A stretch of 64,000 nt of DNA from Planctomycetota bacterium (GCA_015075375.1 JABTUM010000001.1:1731201-1795200), one strand, 5' to 3'; counted from the stretch's first letter, positions 41,210 to 50,380 are shown. Numbers and translations: made by a program. The notes: generated from the letters alone by a model not told the origin.

Positions 41210-43279
41210 ATGCTTGCCGCTCAACGTACCGCGCCGAAGGCTCCGGCTTTCACCGCCACGCTCTTCGAGGATGCTTACCAGGGCTTGAACCTGGGGCTCT
41301 TTCCGATGCAGAACTCGCCGCTGGGCGAGTACCACGCACTGCCGCTGCCGGGCCCGACGGGCGCGTGGCGGGTGCCGACGAATCACTGGTCGTGGAGCAA
41401 GGAAGGGCGCTGCTTCCAGGTGGTCCCGCAGGGCGGCGGGCGGGCGATCGAGACGCTGGGGGCGAGCGCGCATTACGACAATCGCCTGCTGGTAGCGGGC
41501 CTTTGCGATTGGGGCGATTACGAGTTCCACGCCGAGGTCACGCCGCTGCCGCTGGAAGCCGGCGCATCGGGCAGCCCCGCCGGCGGCCTGTGCGGGCTGA
41601 TCGCGCGGTACACCGACAGCCGCACGTACCTGGCGCTGGTGCTCGATCGCGACGGGCAACTCAAGCTGCTGCGCCGCCGCGAGAACGTCTTCGACGTGCT
41701 GGCGGCCGCGCCGCTGGCGCACGAAACCGGCGCTGCGCTGAGTTTCTCGTTCTCGGTGCAGGGCGGGCGGCTGATCGGACGCGCCGGCGAGACGGTGGTG
41801 CAGGCGGCGGTGGACGGTTACCGCCGCGGCGGCATCGGGATACTGGCCGACGTACCCGCGCGCTTCGGTCCGGTGCAGGTGCGGACGAGCGACGCGGAAC
41901 TCGCGCGGTTGAAGCGCGAACGCGAACGAGCGAGCGTGCAGGCGACGCGGCGGATCGGCAAGTTTCCGTCGATGCGCCTGGAGCGGACGATCCCGCTGCA
42001 CGGGCTGGTCAACGGGCGCAACCTGCGCATCGCGGACATCAACGGCGACGGAAAGCCCGAAATCATCCTGGCCCAAGGCTCGCGGACGGTGGCCGACCGC
42101 TTCGACCTGACGCGCCTGACGTGCCTGAGCGTGCTCGATCTGGACGGCAAGCTGCTCTGGCAGGCCGGCGTGCCCGACACGGACGCGCCGATCGCGAACG
42201 GAGATCTGCCGTTCCAGGTCTGCGACATCGACGGCGACGGGAAGCTCGAGATCGTCTGCGTCTTCGGCTTCGACGCGCAGATCCGGCACGGGCGGACGGG
42301 CAAAATCCTGTGGAGCGCCGGGACGCCGGAGACGGTACCGGTGCCGCGGGACTTCAAGGAAGTCTCGAGCAGTTGGGGGAGCGCGTGGGGCGACGAGACG
42401 CTGTACATGAACGTCGCTCAACTGGCCGTCACGAACCTGCAAGGCCGGCCGAAGGCTCGCGAGATTCTGCTCAAGGACGATTACCACCATCTGGTGGTGC
42501 TCGACCCGTTCTCCGACAACGCGGCGATCCTGCGGCATCGCGGCGTGCACGGGCACTTCCCGTGGATTGGCGATCTGGACGGCGACGGGCACGACGAACT
42601 GATGGCCGGGTACTCGCTGCTGGACCACGACGGCTCGCGCAAGTGGTCGCTGCATCTGCAAGACCACCAGGACGCCATCGCGATCGTGGACCCGCTGGCG
42701 CCGGGCGGGAAGCACAAGCGTATCGTGCTGTGCGGCGGCGAAGACGGCCTGCTGATGCTGGGCTTGAACGCGGAATTTCACACGCGGCTGGAAGGGCATT
42801 GCCAGCGCCTGGGCGTGGCGAAGTTCCGCGCCGATCTGCCGGGCTTGCAGTTCGCGACGGTCACGTTCTGGGGCAATCCGGGGATCTTCAGCCTCCACGA
42901 CGCGACGGGGAAGAATCTCTGGTCGAAAGAACTGCCCGTGGCCGGCGGGCTGGCCGCGCCGGTGAATTGGACCGGACGCTCCGAAGAGCTGCTGCTTTAC
43001 AGCATGCAGCCGGGCGCGGGGCTGCTGAATGGGCACGGCGACCTTTGTGTCGAAGCGCCGAGTTCCGGGCCGCATGCCTGCTTCGATACGTGCGGCGCGT
43101 TCGGTTCGGACGGGCGCGACGCGCTGATCGCGTGGGACCGCGAGAGCCTGGCCGTGTATGTGCCGTCGGATGCGCCGCTGAAGGGCGCGCGCGCGAAGAA
43201 CGTGTACCGCCCGCAGCGCTCGGACGGTCAGAACAAGTCGAACTATCAGGCCTACGTGAGCTTGCCGCCGGGATGGTGA
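41210..43279 (+). CDS. FG-GAP/VCBS-type beta-propeller protein
   Basis: A 689-residue protein. The N-terminal 230 residues look like a concanavalin-type lectin fold (WGDYEFHAEVTPLPL, CGLIARYTDSRTYLALVLDR). From about residue 265 there are repeated FG-GAP motifs with calcium-binding DxDGDG loops: LRIADINGDGKPEIILAQ, VCDIDGDGKLEIVCVF, IGDLDGDGHDELMAGY. The layout recalls rhamnogalacturonan lyases of PL11, but I cannot confirm catalytic residues. No signal peptide is evident at the chosen ATG 41210, which is odd for this family. The gene follows repeat copy B. Confidence 0.75.
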   Translation: MLAAQRTAPKAPAFTATLFEDAYQGLNLGLFPMQNSPLGEYHALPLPGPTGAWRVPTNHWSWSKEGRCFQVVPQGGGRAIETLGASAHYDNRLLVAGLCDWGDYEFHAEVTPLPLEAGASGSPAGGLCGLIARYTDSRTYLALVLDRDGQLKLLRRRENVFDVLAAAPLAHETGAALSFSFSVQGGRLIGRAGETVVQAAVDGYRRGGIGILADVPARFGPVQVRTSDAELARLKRERERASVQATRRIGKFPSMRLERTIPLHGLVNGRNLRIADINGDGKPEIILAQGSRTVADRFDLTRLTCLSVLDLDGKLLWQAGVPDTDAPIANGDLPFQVCDIDGDGKLEIVCVFGFDAQIRHGRTGKILWSAGTPETVPVPRDFKEVSSSWGSAWGDETLYMNVAQLAVTNLQGRPKAREILLKDDYHHLVVLDPFSDNAAILRHRGVHGHFPWIGDLDGDGHDELMAGYSLLDHDGSRKWSLHLQDHQDAIAIVDPLAPGGKHKRIVLCGGEDGLLMLGLNAEFHTRLEGHCQRLGVAKFRADLPGLQFATVTFWGNPGIFSLHDATGKNLWSKELPVAGGLAAPVNWTGRSEELLLYSMQPGAGLLNGHGDLCVEAPSSGPHACFDTCGAFGSDGRDALIAWDRESLAVYVPSDAPLKGARAKNVYRPQRSDGQNKSNYQAYVSLPPGW

Positions 43280-43283
43280 GGGG

Positions 43284-43312
43284 TTGAAGGGGCTCATGCG
43301 CGCACGTATGAT
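43284..43312 (+). promoter_or_regulatory. Promoter of the DUF433 gene
   Basis: TTGAAG (43284-43289), 17-base spacer, TATGAT (43307-43312), about 30 bases before the ATG at 43342. Confidence 0.6.
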
Positions 43313-43341
43313 CGATTGCGTGCTTGGGTGGAGGTTCGGTT

Positions 43342-43590
43342 ATGGACGAAAAGAAGCTGCTCAAGCGAATCGCGCTGAAGCCGGGAGTTATGGCAGGCAA
43401 GCCCGTCATTCGCGGCACTCGATTAACCGTGGAAAGCGTGCTCAATCAGTTGGCGCATGGAGCCACGGCCGAGGATTTGATCCGCGAGTATAGGGGACTC
43501 AAACGGGCGGACATCCAGGCGTGCCTGCTTTACGCCAGTAAGGCCCTCGAGTTTACCGAGATCGACGCGTTGGCGCTGGGTCGCGCCTGA
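43342..43590 (+). CDS. DUF433 family antitoxin-like protein
   Basis: An 82-residue protein from ATG 43342 with GGAGG seven bases upstream. MAGKPVIRGTRLTVESVLNQ is the DUF433 signature, followed by HGATAEDLIREYRGLKRADI and a helix with QACLLYAS. DUF433 proteins contain a small HTH and usually act as the antitoxin partner of a DUF5615 PIN-like toxin encoded directly downstream. Here the next frame starts with a GTG right after the TGA and looks like a broken toxin gene, so the antitoxin appears orphaned. Confidence 0.88.
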   Translation: MDEKKLLKRIALKPGVMAGKPVIRGTRLTVESVLNQLAHGATAEDLIREYRGLKRADIQACLLYASKALEFTEIDALALGRA

Positions 43591-43706
43591 GTGCGGTTTC
43601 TCGTCGATGAATGCACCGATTGCTATCGCGACACGCCGCGCGATTGCCCGGAGGCTTTACGGTTGCATCCGAGACTCGCGTGCGCTTCTCGCTTCGCTAG
43701 CCGCCC
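43591..43706 (+). pseudogene. Remnant of a DUF5615 (PIN-like) toxin gene
   Basis: GTG 43591, immediately after the DUF433 stop, encodes MRFLVDECT, the canonical start of DUF5615 toxins (first catalytic Asp included). Similarity then stops: the frame continues with unrelated sequence and runs into the aldo/keto reductase gene. The normal family length is about 110 residues. A deletion that fused the toxin start to the next gene's upstream region is the simplest explanation. Confidence 0.6.
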
Positions 43707-43718
43707 ATGGAGGCCGCC

Positions 43719-44537
43719 ATGCTCCACGCCACCCTTTCCTCCGGCGCCGGAATGCCGATGCTGGGCATGGGCACGTACCAACTCCGCGACGCCGCGTGCA
43801 CGCGCGCGGTGAGCGAGGCGCTCGATCTGGGCTACCGCCATTTCGACACCGCGGCGATGTACGGGAATCACACCGCCGTCGGCGCGGCGCTGGGCGAGAC
43901 GAAAGTTCCGCGCGAGCAGCTGTTCGTCACCACCAAGGTCTGGCGCGACAGCCTGAAGCGCAAGGACGTGCTGAAGAGCTGCGACGAAGCCCTGCGCGAC
44001 CTGCGTTGCGCGTACCTTGATCTGTACCTGATTCACTGGCCGAATAACGCGGTGCCGCTCGCCGAAACGCTGGGGGCCTTCGCCGAACTGCTCGACGCCG
44101 GCAAGATCCGCCACGCCGGCGTGAGCAACTTCACCGTCAAGCGCCTGCGGGAAGCGCTGGCGCTGAACGCGTGCCCGATCGTGTGCAATCAGGTCGAGTA
44201 TCACGTGCATCTGAATCAGGAAGCGCTGCGCGCGTTCTGCGCCGAGCGCGGGATCGCGGTGACGGCGTACTGCCCGCTGGGCAAGGGACGCTGGCACGAC
44301 GACGCGCTGCTGAGCGAGATCGGGCGGGCGCACGGAAAATCGGCCGCGCAGACGGCGCTGCGCTGGCTGCTGCAGAAGGGGATCGCCGCCATCCCGAAGG
44401 CCGGCTCGCGCGAGCACCTCGCCGCGAATCTGGACGTCTTCGAGTGGTCGCTGAGCGCGGCGGAGATGGGGCGGCTCGATTTGGAGCCTGCGCGCGAGCG
44501 GCTGATCGACTGGGACGTGGCGGAGTTCGAGGATTGA
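43719..44537 (+). CDS. Aldo/keto reductase
   Basis: A 272-residue AKR. ATG 43719 (MLHATLSSGAGMPMLGMGTY) is preferred because GGAGG lies five bases upstream, inside the possible earlier start at 43707. Catalytic tetrad: Asp and Tyr in YRHFDTAAMYGNH, Lys in FVTTKVW, His in YLIHWP. GVSNFTVKRLREAL, NQVEYHVHL, TAYCPLGKG and IAAIPKAGSREHL (NADPH binding) complete the family pattern. It resembles the 2,5-diketo-gluconate/methylglyoxal reductase group; substrate unknown. A bidirectional terminator follows. Confidence 0.95.
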   Translation: MLHATLSSGAGMPMLGMGTYQLRDAACTRAVSEALDLGYRHFDTAAMYGNHTAVGAALGETKVPREQLFVTTKVWRDSLKRKDVLKSCDEALRDLRCAYLDLYLIHWPNNAVPLAETLGAFAELLDAGKIRHAGVSNFTVKRLREALALNACPIVCNQVEYHVHLNQEALRAFCAERGIAVTAYCPLGKGRWHDDALLSEIGRAHGKSAAQTALRWLLQKGIAAIPKAGSREHLAANLDVFEWSLSAAEMGRLDLEPARERLIDWDVAEFED

Positions 44538-44542
44538 AAAAA

Positions 44543-44571
44543 GAAACGGGCGCCGCAAGGGCGCCCGTTTC
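44543..44571. terminator. Bidirectional intrinsic terminator
   Basis: GAAACGGGCGCC (44543-44554) and GGCGCCCGTTTC (44560-44571), 12-bp stem with loop GCAAG, between the aldo/keto reductase gene and the convergent exported-protein gene; A-rich on the left and T-rich on the right of each strand. Confidence 0.9.
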
Positions 44572-44597
44572 GGTTCGCGTTCGATGGCTGGCCGGGT

Positions 44598-46658
44598 TTA
44601 GAAGCCGCCGGGCGCCGGGCCCACGACTCCACCGCCGCCGCCCATGCCGGCCGCTTCGCCCCGAGCCATCATGAAGTACCCCATGACGCCGGCCATCAGG
44701 CCGCCGTAGGCCGGCACCATGCCGACGGGCGAGCGGACCACCGTGACTTGCACGCCGGCCTGCGGCGCAAAGCCCAATCCGGTGACCGGAGGCAGGTCCT
44801 TGAAGAGTTCCGGCTGCTGCGTCAGGCCCAGCAGCGCCTGCTGCAGTTCCGCCTGCTCGGCGGGCATGAACATCGCCGCCATCGGAAGCCCCTGCTTGAC
44901 GCCCAGGTCGAGGATCTGCTTAAGATCCAACGACATCACCACCTTCGGCGCAAGCTGCCCCGGCGGCAATTCGCCCACGAGCTTGGCCGGATCGTAAGCC
45001 GGTTCGGCGGCCGCGATGCCCTTGAGCCGGTTCTGCAGCGCGAGCGCCGAAGAGCCGAAGAGCACGCGGTTGCCCGAAACCGTCCAGCACAGCCGGTAAG
45101 GAATGGCCTTGCGCTGCGGATCTTCCAGCAGCGGGCTGTCTTCAGACTCGATCCAGATCGTGGCGCCTTCCTTGGTCTGCTTTTCGATCGCCGGGGCTTC
45201 CTTCCCTTCGGCCGATTTGATCGCCGCGTTGACGACCTTCTCGAAGGTCGCGGCCAGTTCGGCGGACTTCTCGGGGGTCGCGCAGGTCAGCGCCATGCCG
45301 ATATCCGGCGGGATCAAGCCGGGGTGCAGCTTGGCCCAGTAGACGAGATCGCCCTGCACGGCGCCGGCCACGTCGGCCATCTTGAGCCCCATGATGGCTT
45401 CGGCCTTCGGAATCATCTCGTCGGGGTTCAACTCCATCGGCTGGCCCATCTGCGCCTGCATCTCGGCGATGCCCTTCATGTAGCCGACGAAGTATTCCAG
45501 CAGGCCCGCGCCGTCCACGTAGCTGTTCCCGACCAGGACCGCGTCGGCCGGAACGACCGCAAAGATGTCCTTGAGCGGCGTGGTGCTCTTCCAGCCCATG
45601 TTCATGATCTTGGTCAGGCTCGTCTCTTTATCGGCGATGCTCACCACCATGCGGTCCTCGATCATCGGGCCGCGGATGTGGCTGGCGAGCGCGACGTACT
45701 CGAGCGCGTCGTAGCCGAGTTTTTCGAGCAGGTTTCCGCCGCCCATCATGGCCATCATGCCGCCCAGCATCTTCTGGTACTCGGCCATGTTCATGACGAA
45801 GGTGAAGTCGGCGCCTTCGCCCAGATGCGGCCGCAGCTTGGAGTAGGCGGGGCTGGTCGTGAGGCGCTGTTCGGCGGGCGCGATGAGGCCGTCGGCGATG
45901 CGCATGGCGCTGTCGGGATTGGACGCGAAGATCATATGCCGGCCGGCCAGCGCGAGGGCGCCGTTCCCGCCGGGCGCGGCCCACATCGGCAGCCCGCGTG
46001 AGGTATCGGCCTGCAAGCCCTGGTCGAGCCCCGTATCGGCGAGGAGTTCGCGCAGCACCTTCTCCGGCTCTTCGGCCGGAAGCTGCACCACCAGCGCGGC
46101 GCCCATCTTGGCGGGGTCCATCGGGTTGAACGCCCACAGACCCGCGGCGGCCGAACCGTTGAAGCGCGCCAGCCACTTCTCGATCAGCGGCCAACCCGGC
46201 GCGGCTTTCATCTCTTTATCCGCCAGACCCATCAGCGGCTTGAAGGCCTCGCCCTGAAGCACTTTACCGAAGGCCGAATCCTTCAAGCGGCTCCACGAGG
46301 CCGAAGCATTGGAAAGTCCGGCGACCATCACCGTATCGGCCGGGAAGAGATCCAAGTACTGGGCCTCGCCGGGCACCGCGGCCCACTTGAGCCGCAGCAG
46401 CACTTGGCCGATGGCGTTCTTGACTTCGATATCCTGGCTCGCGGTCTGGGCGGCCTTGAGCGGTTCGATGGCCGGCGAGCCGGATTTGACCAGGCTTTCC
46501 TGTGCGGCGGTGCGCACGTCGAAGTTCTCGTCGCCCAGGTCTTTGATCCACTGTGCAACCTGTTCGGGCGTCGCGCCTTCCGCGGCCTCCACCGGCACTC
46601 CAGCGCCCAGCGCCAGAACCAGTCCAAGAGTCCAAATTGCCTTCATGCGCATCGACAT
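44598..46658 (-). CDS. Large exported protein with N-terminal HEAT-like repeats (DUF3352-like)
   Basis: A 686-residue protein from ATG 46658 with GGAGAG six bases upstream. A signal peptide (KAIWTLGLVLALGAGVPVEA) is followed by one or two HEAT-like repeats (DLGDENFDVRTAAQESLVKS, AIEPLKAAQTASQDIEVKNA) and then a long alpha/beta region beginning YLDLFPADTVMVAGLSNAS, with MWAAPGGNGALALAGRHMIF, like the DUF3352 family of exported proteins. The C-terminus is a hydrophobic, Gly-rich tail (MAGVMGYFMMA). Function unknown. Monocistronic between a terminator and the glnA terminator. Confidence 0.75.
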   Translation of the reverse strand: MSMRMKAIWTLGLVLALGAGVPVEAAEGATPEQVAQWIKDLGDENFDVRTAAQESLVKSGSPAIEPLKAAQTASQDIEVKNAIGQVLLRLKWAAVPGEAQYLDLFPADTVMVAGLSNASASWSRLKDSAFGKVLQGEAFKPLMGLADKEMKAAPGWPLIEKWLARFNGSAAAGLWAFNPMDPAKMGAALVVQLPAEEPEKVLRELLADTGLDQGLQADTSRGLPMWAAPGGNGALALAGRHMIFASNPDSAMRIADGLIAPAEQRLTTSPAYSKLRPHLGEGADFTFVMNMAEYQKMLGGMMAMMGGGNLLEKLGYDALEYVALASHIRGPMIEDRMVVSIADKETSLTKIMNMGWKSTTPLKDIFAVVPADAVLVGNSYVDGAGLLEYFVGYMKGIAEMQAQMGQPMELNPDEMIPKAEAIMGLKMADVAGAVQGDLVYWAKLHPGLIPPDIGMALTCATPEKSAELAATFEKVVNAAIKSAEGKEAPAIEKQTKEGATIWIESEDSPLLEDPQRKAIPYRLCWTVSGNRVLFGSSALALQNRLKGIAAAEPAYDPAKLVGELPPGQLAPKVVMSLDLKQILDLGVKQGLPMAAMFMPAEQAELQQALLGLTQQPELFKDLPPVTGLGFAPQAGVQVTVVRSPVGMVPAYGGLMAGVMGYFMMARGEAAGMGGGGGVVGPAPGGF

Positions 46659-46822
46659 GCGTCGCTCTCCAGCCTCGCTCGTACTTCCAGGAAAAGGAGT
46701 CAGGTAAATCCAGCACCTATTAGGTTACAGAACCGCACCTGTTCTTTCGAAGGAAATTCGCGATCCGGCCGCCAGCCATCCCAATGCCTGGACGTGCGGC
46801 AGGTCCTTACCATTCAAGGAGT

Positions 46823-46857
46823 AAAGAAAACGGCGGCCTGGGTATGCCAGGCCGCCG
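46823..46857 (-). terminator. Intrinsic terminator of glnA
   Basis: CGGCGGCCTGG/CCAGGCCGCCG, 11-bp stem (46831-46841 and 46847-46857), followed on the minus strand by TTTTCTTTAC; 31 bases after the glnA stop. Confidence 0.9.
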
Positions 46858-46887
46858 CTCAGAATTTCGCAGGACTTTCCCGCGGAA

Positions 46888-48318
46888 TTACATGTCGAAG
46901 TACAGGTAGAACTCGTGCGGATGCGGGCGCAGGCGAACCTGGTCCGACTCCTTCTTGCGCTTGTAGTTGATCCACGTATCGACCACGTCGTTGGTGAAGA
47001 CCTCGCCCTTGAGCAGGAACTCGTGATCTTCCTCCAGCGCCTCCAGGGCTTCGTCGAGGCTGCCCGGCGTGTTGGGAACCTTGGCCAGTTCGTCCGGCGG
47101 CAGGTCGTAGATGTCCTTGTCGAGCGGCCGGCCCGGATCGATCTTGTTCTGGATGCCGTCGACGGCGGCCATCAGGAGCGCCGAGAAGGCCAAGTACGGA
47201 TTGCAGGTCGGATCCGGACAGCGGAACTCGAAGCGCTTGGCCTTCGGGTTGTTGCTAAACATCGGGATGCGCAGACAAGCCGAGCGGTTACGGGCGCTGT
47301 ACGCCAAGTTGATCGGCGCTTCGTAGCCGGGCGTGAGGCGCTTGTAGCTGTTGGTCGTGGGGTTGGTGAAGGCCGTCAGCGCGCGAGCGTGCTTGAGGAT
47401 GCCGCCCATGGCGTGCAGCGCCATCTCCGAGAGCCCCGCGTAGCCGCTTCCGGCGAAGGCGTTCTTGCCGCCCTTCCAGAAGGACATGTGGGTGTGCATG
47501 CCGCTGCCGTTGTCGCCAAAGAGCGGCTTGGGCATGAAGGTCGCGCACTTGCCGTGCTTCTTGGCCACGTTCTTGACGACGTACTTGTACTTCATCAGGT
47601 TGTCGGCGGTCTTGACGAGCGTATCGAAGACGAAGTCGATTTCGGCCTGTCCGGCGGTGGCGACTTCGTGGTGCTGGCGCTCGATCTTGAGCCCGATTTC
47701 TTCCATCGTCAGCGACATCTCGTTGCGGATGTCCTGCTGCTGGTCGATGGGCGGAACGGGGAAGTAGCCTTCCTTGGGGCGGATGTCGTGGCCAAGGTTG
47801 GGGCGGGATTCGCTGGACGCGCGGGAGCTGGTCCAGTGGCCTTCTTCGGACTCGATCTCGTAGCCGGCCGCGTTGGTCTGCCCGAAGATGCGAATGTTGT
47901 CGAAGATGAAGAACTCGGCTTCCGGCCCGACGTAGACGGTGTCGGCGATGCCGGTGCTGGCCAGGTACTTCTCGGCCTTGAGCGCGATGTTGCGCGGATC
48001 GCGGCTGTAGTCGGCGCGCGTGATCGGATCCTGAATGTTGCAGATCAGGACGACGGTCGGATCCTTGAAGAAGGGATCGATGAAGGCCGTATCCGGTACG
48101 GGAATCACGAGCATGTCGGACTCGTGGATGCCCTGCCAGCCGCGGATGGACGAACCGTCGAAGCCCAAACCATCGGCGAAGACTTCTTCCGTCAGCTCAC
48201 GGATCGGCGTCGAGAAATGCTGCCAGGTCCCGATGAAGTCCATGAAGCGGAAGTCCACCGTATTCGCGCCCTTGGCCTTGGCCAGCTCCAGGACGTCCTT
48301 CGCCGTCTTAATCGCCAT
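46888..48318 (-). CDS. glnA: Glutamine synthetase type I
   Basis: A 476-residue GSI of normal length, which makes glutamine from glutamate, ammonia and ATP. Visible features: DGSSIRGW in the N-terminal domain, the metal/glutamate-binding [39 protein letters not shown] (ATP/ammonium site), NRSACLRIP and, near the C-terminus, DKDIYDLPP, whose Tyr is the adenylylation site of the I-beta subclass. The gene follows a PII gene on the same strand (161-base gap), so activity is probably coupled to nitrogen status through PII and an adenylyltransferase located elsewhere. Confidence 0.98.
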   Translation of the reverse strand: MAIKTAKDVLELAKAKGANTVDFRFMDFIGTWQHFSTPIRELTEEVFADGLGFDGSSIRGWQGIHESDMLVIPVPDTAFIDPFFKDPTVVLICNIQDPITRADYSRDPRNIALKAEKYLASTGIADTVYVGPEAEFFIFDNIRIFGQTNAAGYEIESEEGHWTSSRASSESRPNLGHDIRPKEGYFPVPPIDQQQDIRNEMSLTMEEIGLKIERQHHEVATAGQAEIDFVFDTLVKTADNLMKYKYVVKNVAKKHGKCATFMPKPLFGDNGSGMHTHMSFWKGGKNAFAGSGYAGLSEMALHAMGGILKHARALTAFTNPTTNSYKRLTPGYEAPINLAYSARNRSACLRIPMFSNNPKAKRFEFRCPDPTCNPYLAFSALLMAAVDGIQNKIDPGRPLDKDIYDLPPDELAKVPNTPGSLDEALEALEEDHEFLLKGEVFTNDVVDTWINYKRKKESDQVRLRPHPHEFYLYFDM

Positions 48319-48479
48319 CGCTACGCTCCTATCCCGACTGCTCCCCCGCCGGCAAACCGGCGGGCACCCTTAAGTGTGGTTTCATCGAGGCGCAAGGAGG
48401 ACCCGGCGTCCCCCCGAACGCCGCCGGCACGCGGACCCAATCCGGCGCCGGCGCATGACCACGATCGGCCGCGGAAGCG

Positions 48480-48827
48480 TCAGATCGCTTCCGGACCGCG
48501 CTCGCCCGTGCGAATGCGAATGCAGTCCTCTAACGGCAACACGAAGATCTTGCCATCTCCGATTTGACCTTCTTCACCGGAGCGCCCGCCGCGGATGATC
48601 GCCTGGATCGTCGGCTCGACGAAATCGTCGTTCACCGCGATCTCCAGCTTCACCTTGCGCAGCAAATTCACCGTGTACTCATGCCCGCGGTAGATTTCCG
48701 TGCGCCCCTTCTGGCGCCCGAAGCCCTGCACGTCGCAAACCGTCAAGCGCACGACTTCCACCTCGCTGAGGGCCTCCTTCACGGCCTCCAGGCGCGACGG
48801 CTGAATAATCGCTTCGATCAACTTCAT
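48480..48827 (-). CDS. glnB: Nitrogen regulatory protein P-II
   Basis: A 115-residue PII protein starting at ATG 48827 (MKLIEAIIQPSRLEAVKEAL); an in-frame upstream extension is not PII-like. The T-loop has GRTEIYRGHEYTVN with the uridylylatable Tyr51, and the C-terminal ATP-binding segment GEEGQIGDGKIFVLPLED is intact. PII binds ATP/ADP and 2-oxoglutarate and reports nitrogen status to GlnE, NtrB or AmtB. It is upstream of glnA in one transcription unit. I call it glnB by convention; glnK cannot be excluded. Confidence 0.96.
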   Translation of the reverse strand: MKLIEAIIQPSRLEAVKEALSEVEVVRLTVCDVQGFGRQKGRTEIYRGHEYTVNLLRKVKLEIAVNDDFVEPTIQAIIRGGRSGEEGQIGDGKIFVLPLEDCIRIRTGERGPEAI

Positions 48828-49134
48828 GGCTGGGCATCCTCGACTGGGTTTAACGGCGGTCGCTACAGGCTGTTCCAAGCCCTACAGAACGGCATGGAAC
48901 CACTATCAAGCGTGAGGCCAATCCGCAGCCTGCGGACGGTTCTTCACACAATCTAGAAAGCCTCGCTGCTGTCACATGTTGCAGCGGCGAGCTTACGCCC
49001 GAAGGCTCAGGACTCAACAGAAGGGTGTATGAATTTAATCACTAAGTTCAATTATGGGCTACCAATCCTGAACACCTAGGTCTGCACATCGTATAAAAAT
49101 CACCACCCGGAAGGTCCAGATTGGAAGCTTGGCG
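48828..49134. other. Intergenic region upstream of the PII-glnA unit
   Basis: Just over 300 bases without a gene. It contains a CGCTGC/GCAGCG hairpin (48964-48986) and, on the minus strand, a weak sigma-54-like string ATTGGCCTCACGCTTGAT that lacks the conserved C at -12. The promoter of PII must lie here but cannot be fixed from sequence alone. Confidence 0.35.
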
Positions 49135-49863
49135 TCAGTCGTCTTCGTGCTTTTTCTTGGTCTTGGCTTTCGAGCCCGGCATCTGGGCGAGCGGGTCGGC
49201 GCGGTTCGCGCGTTCGCGGTCCAGCCACGGGCGGATCTGCGCCAGCACCTCGGGGCGGTGCGTGACCGCCAATTGTCCGCGCAGCACCTCGGCGCTCGCC
49301 TGCTTCTCGCTCCAACTGCCCGGCGCGACCGCGCGCTGCAGGCGGCTCACGATCGCCCGCGCTTCGGCGTCCGCGGCTTTCTGTTTGTCGAGCATGTGCG
49401 GGCAGCAGCCGTAGCGCTCCTCGGCGCTGAGGTACAACTCTTCGGCCGTCTTGGGGCGGCTGTCGCCGGCCGCCAAGTCGCTGACTTCGAACACTCCCAG
49501 CAGTTCGCGGTACGGAAGCGACGCGTGCGAGACATGCGCCTTCTCGCCGCGCATTTCCAGGATCAGCCCCGCTTGCTTGACAAGCGATTCCAGGACACTG
49601 CGCAGCGGCTGGCCTTGGCCTTTGAGGCTGACCAGACGTTTCGCTTCGGGCAGGCGGTGAATGCGCGGATCGATGTAGACTTCGGCCTTGGTCGAGGAAG
49701 AAAACGCGGCCAGCGCCGCGAGAATGTAGGTCTGTTCGATCTCGATGGTCGCGGTGCGTTGCCAGATCGAGACCGGCGCGGCCGCGGGCTTTTCGGCTTC
49801 CGCCCGCAGCGCTCCTGCCGCCAGCGCACCGCCCAGCAGTAAGATCCCCGTTCCCACGCGCAT
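49135..49863 (-). CDS. Exported protein with a secretin-type STN domain
   Basis: A 242-residue protein. ATG 49863 (MRVGTGILLLGGALAAGALR, signal peptide) has GGAGAG five bases upstream and is preferred to the longer frame. Residues 45-110 (ILAALAAFSSSTKAEVYIDP ... PLRSVLESLVKQAGLILEM) match the STN fold found at the N-terminus of secretins and TonB-dependent receptors, but no secretin barrel follows. The C-terminal half is helical with a Lys-rich end. Possibly a peptidoglycan or secretion-associated adaptor. It is 46 bases downstream of a small membrane protein gene. Confidence 0.75.
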   Translation of the reverse strand: MRVGTGILLLGGALAAGALRAEAEKPAAAPVSIWQRTATIEIEQTYILAALAAFSSSTKAEVYIDPRIHRLPEAKRLVSLKGQGQPLRSVLESLVKQAGLILEMRGEKAHVSHASLPYRELLGVFEVSDLAAGDSRPKTAEELYLSAEERYGCCPHMLDKQKAADAEARAIVSRLQRAVAPGSWSEKQASAEVLRGQLAVTHRPEVLAQIRPWLDRERANRADPLAQMPGSKAKTKKKHEDD

Positions 49864-49909
49864 CGTCACTCTCCACTTCGCCCGCTTGCTCAAGGTGCTA
49901 ACCTAACGC

Positions 49910-50380
49910 TCAGGAAGCCGATTCCTTCAATTCTGCCCGGTCTTGAGCTTCGCGCATGCGCAATGCTGCGTATACGCCCACCGGGACCGCCGCCAAGCAC
50001 CATCCGCCGCTCACGTTCAGCAGCGTCCGCTTCGCCTCGGACCACGCCACGGTTCCACTCAGCAGCGATCCGGCATAGATCGCCCAGCCCGCATGCAGGA
50101 TGGCCAATCCCCACAACATCCAGCAGTACATCTCGCGCTCTTCAATGCCGCCCACCGTACCCAGCCCCACCGCGGCGACGCGAGCGAAAAGGAGGATCAG
50201 GCCGCACCACAGCAACAAGCAGAGGATCTCCGCGCCCGTCCGGCCGAACCATTCGTGGGCGCGTAGAAAGATCGTTCCGGAAGGCATCACGAGCAGAAGC
50301 GTCAGGGACAGGACCCACGGGACGCCACGGCCCGAAACGGGCGCCGGTCCGGCCTCCGGTTCGTTCAGCGTTTGCGGCAT
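49910..50380 (-). CDS. Hypothetical integral membrane protein
   Basis: A 156-residue protein from ATG 50380 with about four membrane helices (VPWVLSLTLLLVMPSGTIFL, AEILCLLLWCGLILLFARVA, MYCWMLWGLAILHAGWAIYA, GGWCLAAVPVGVYAALRM). The C-terminus is a charged cytoplasmic tail. No family recognised. It precedes the STN-domain gene in the same direction, probably as one unit. Confidence 0.7.
   Translation of the reverse strand: MPQTLNEPEAGPAPVSGRGVPWVLSLTLLLVMPSGTIFLRAHEWFGRTGAEILCLLLWCGLILLFARVAAVGLGTVGGIEEREMYCWMLWGLAILHAGWAIYAGSLLSGTVAWSEAKRTLLNVSGGWCLAAVPVGVYAALRMREAQDRAELKESAS

Noticed and set aside
41093-43297. 734-codon minus-strand frame opposite the FG-GAP gene
   Set aside because: Arg/Val/Gln-rich shadow; the plus frame has the DxDGDG repeats.
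48900-48940. Sigma-54-like promoter ATTGGCCTCACGCTTGAT upstream of PII on the minus strand
   Set aside because: Spacing is right but the conserved GC at -12 is GA, so it is not good enough to call.
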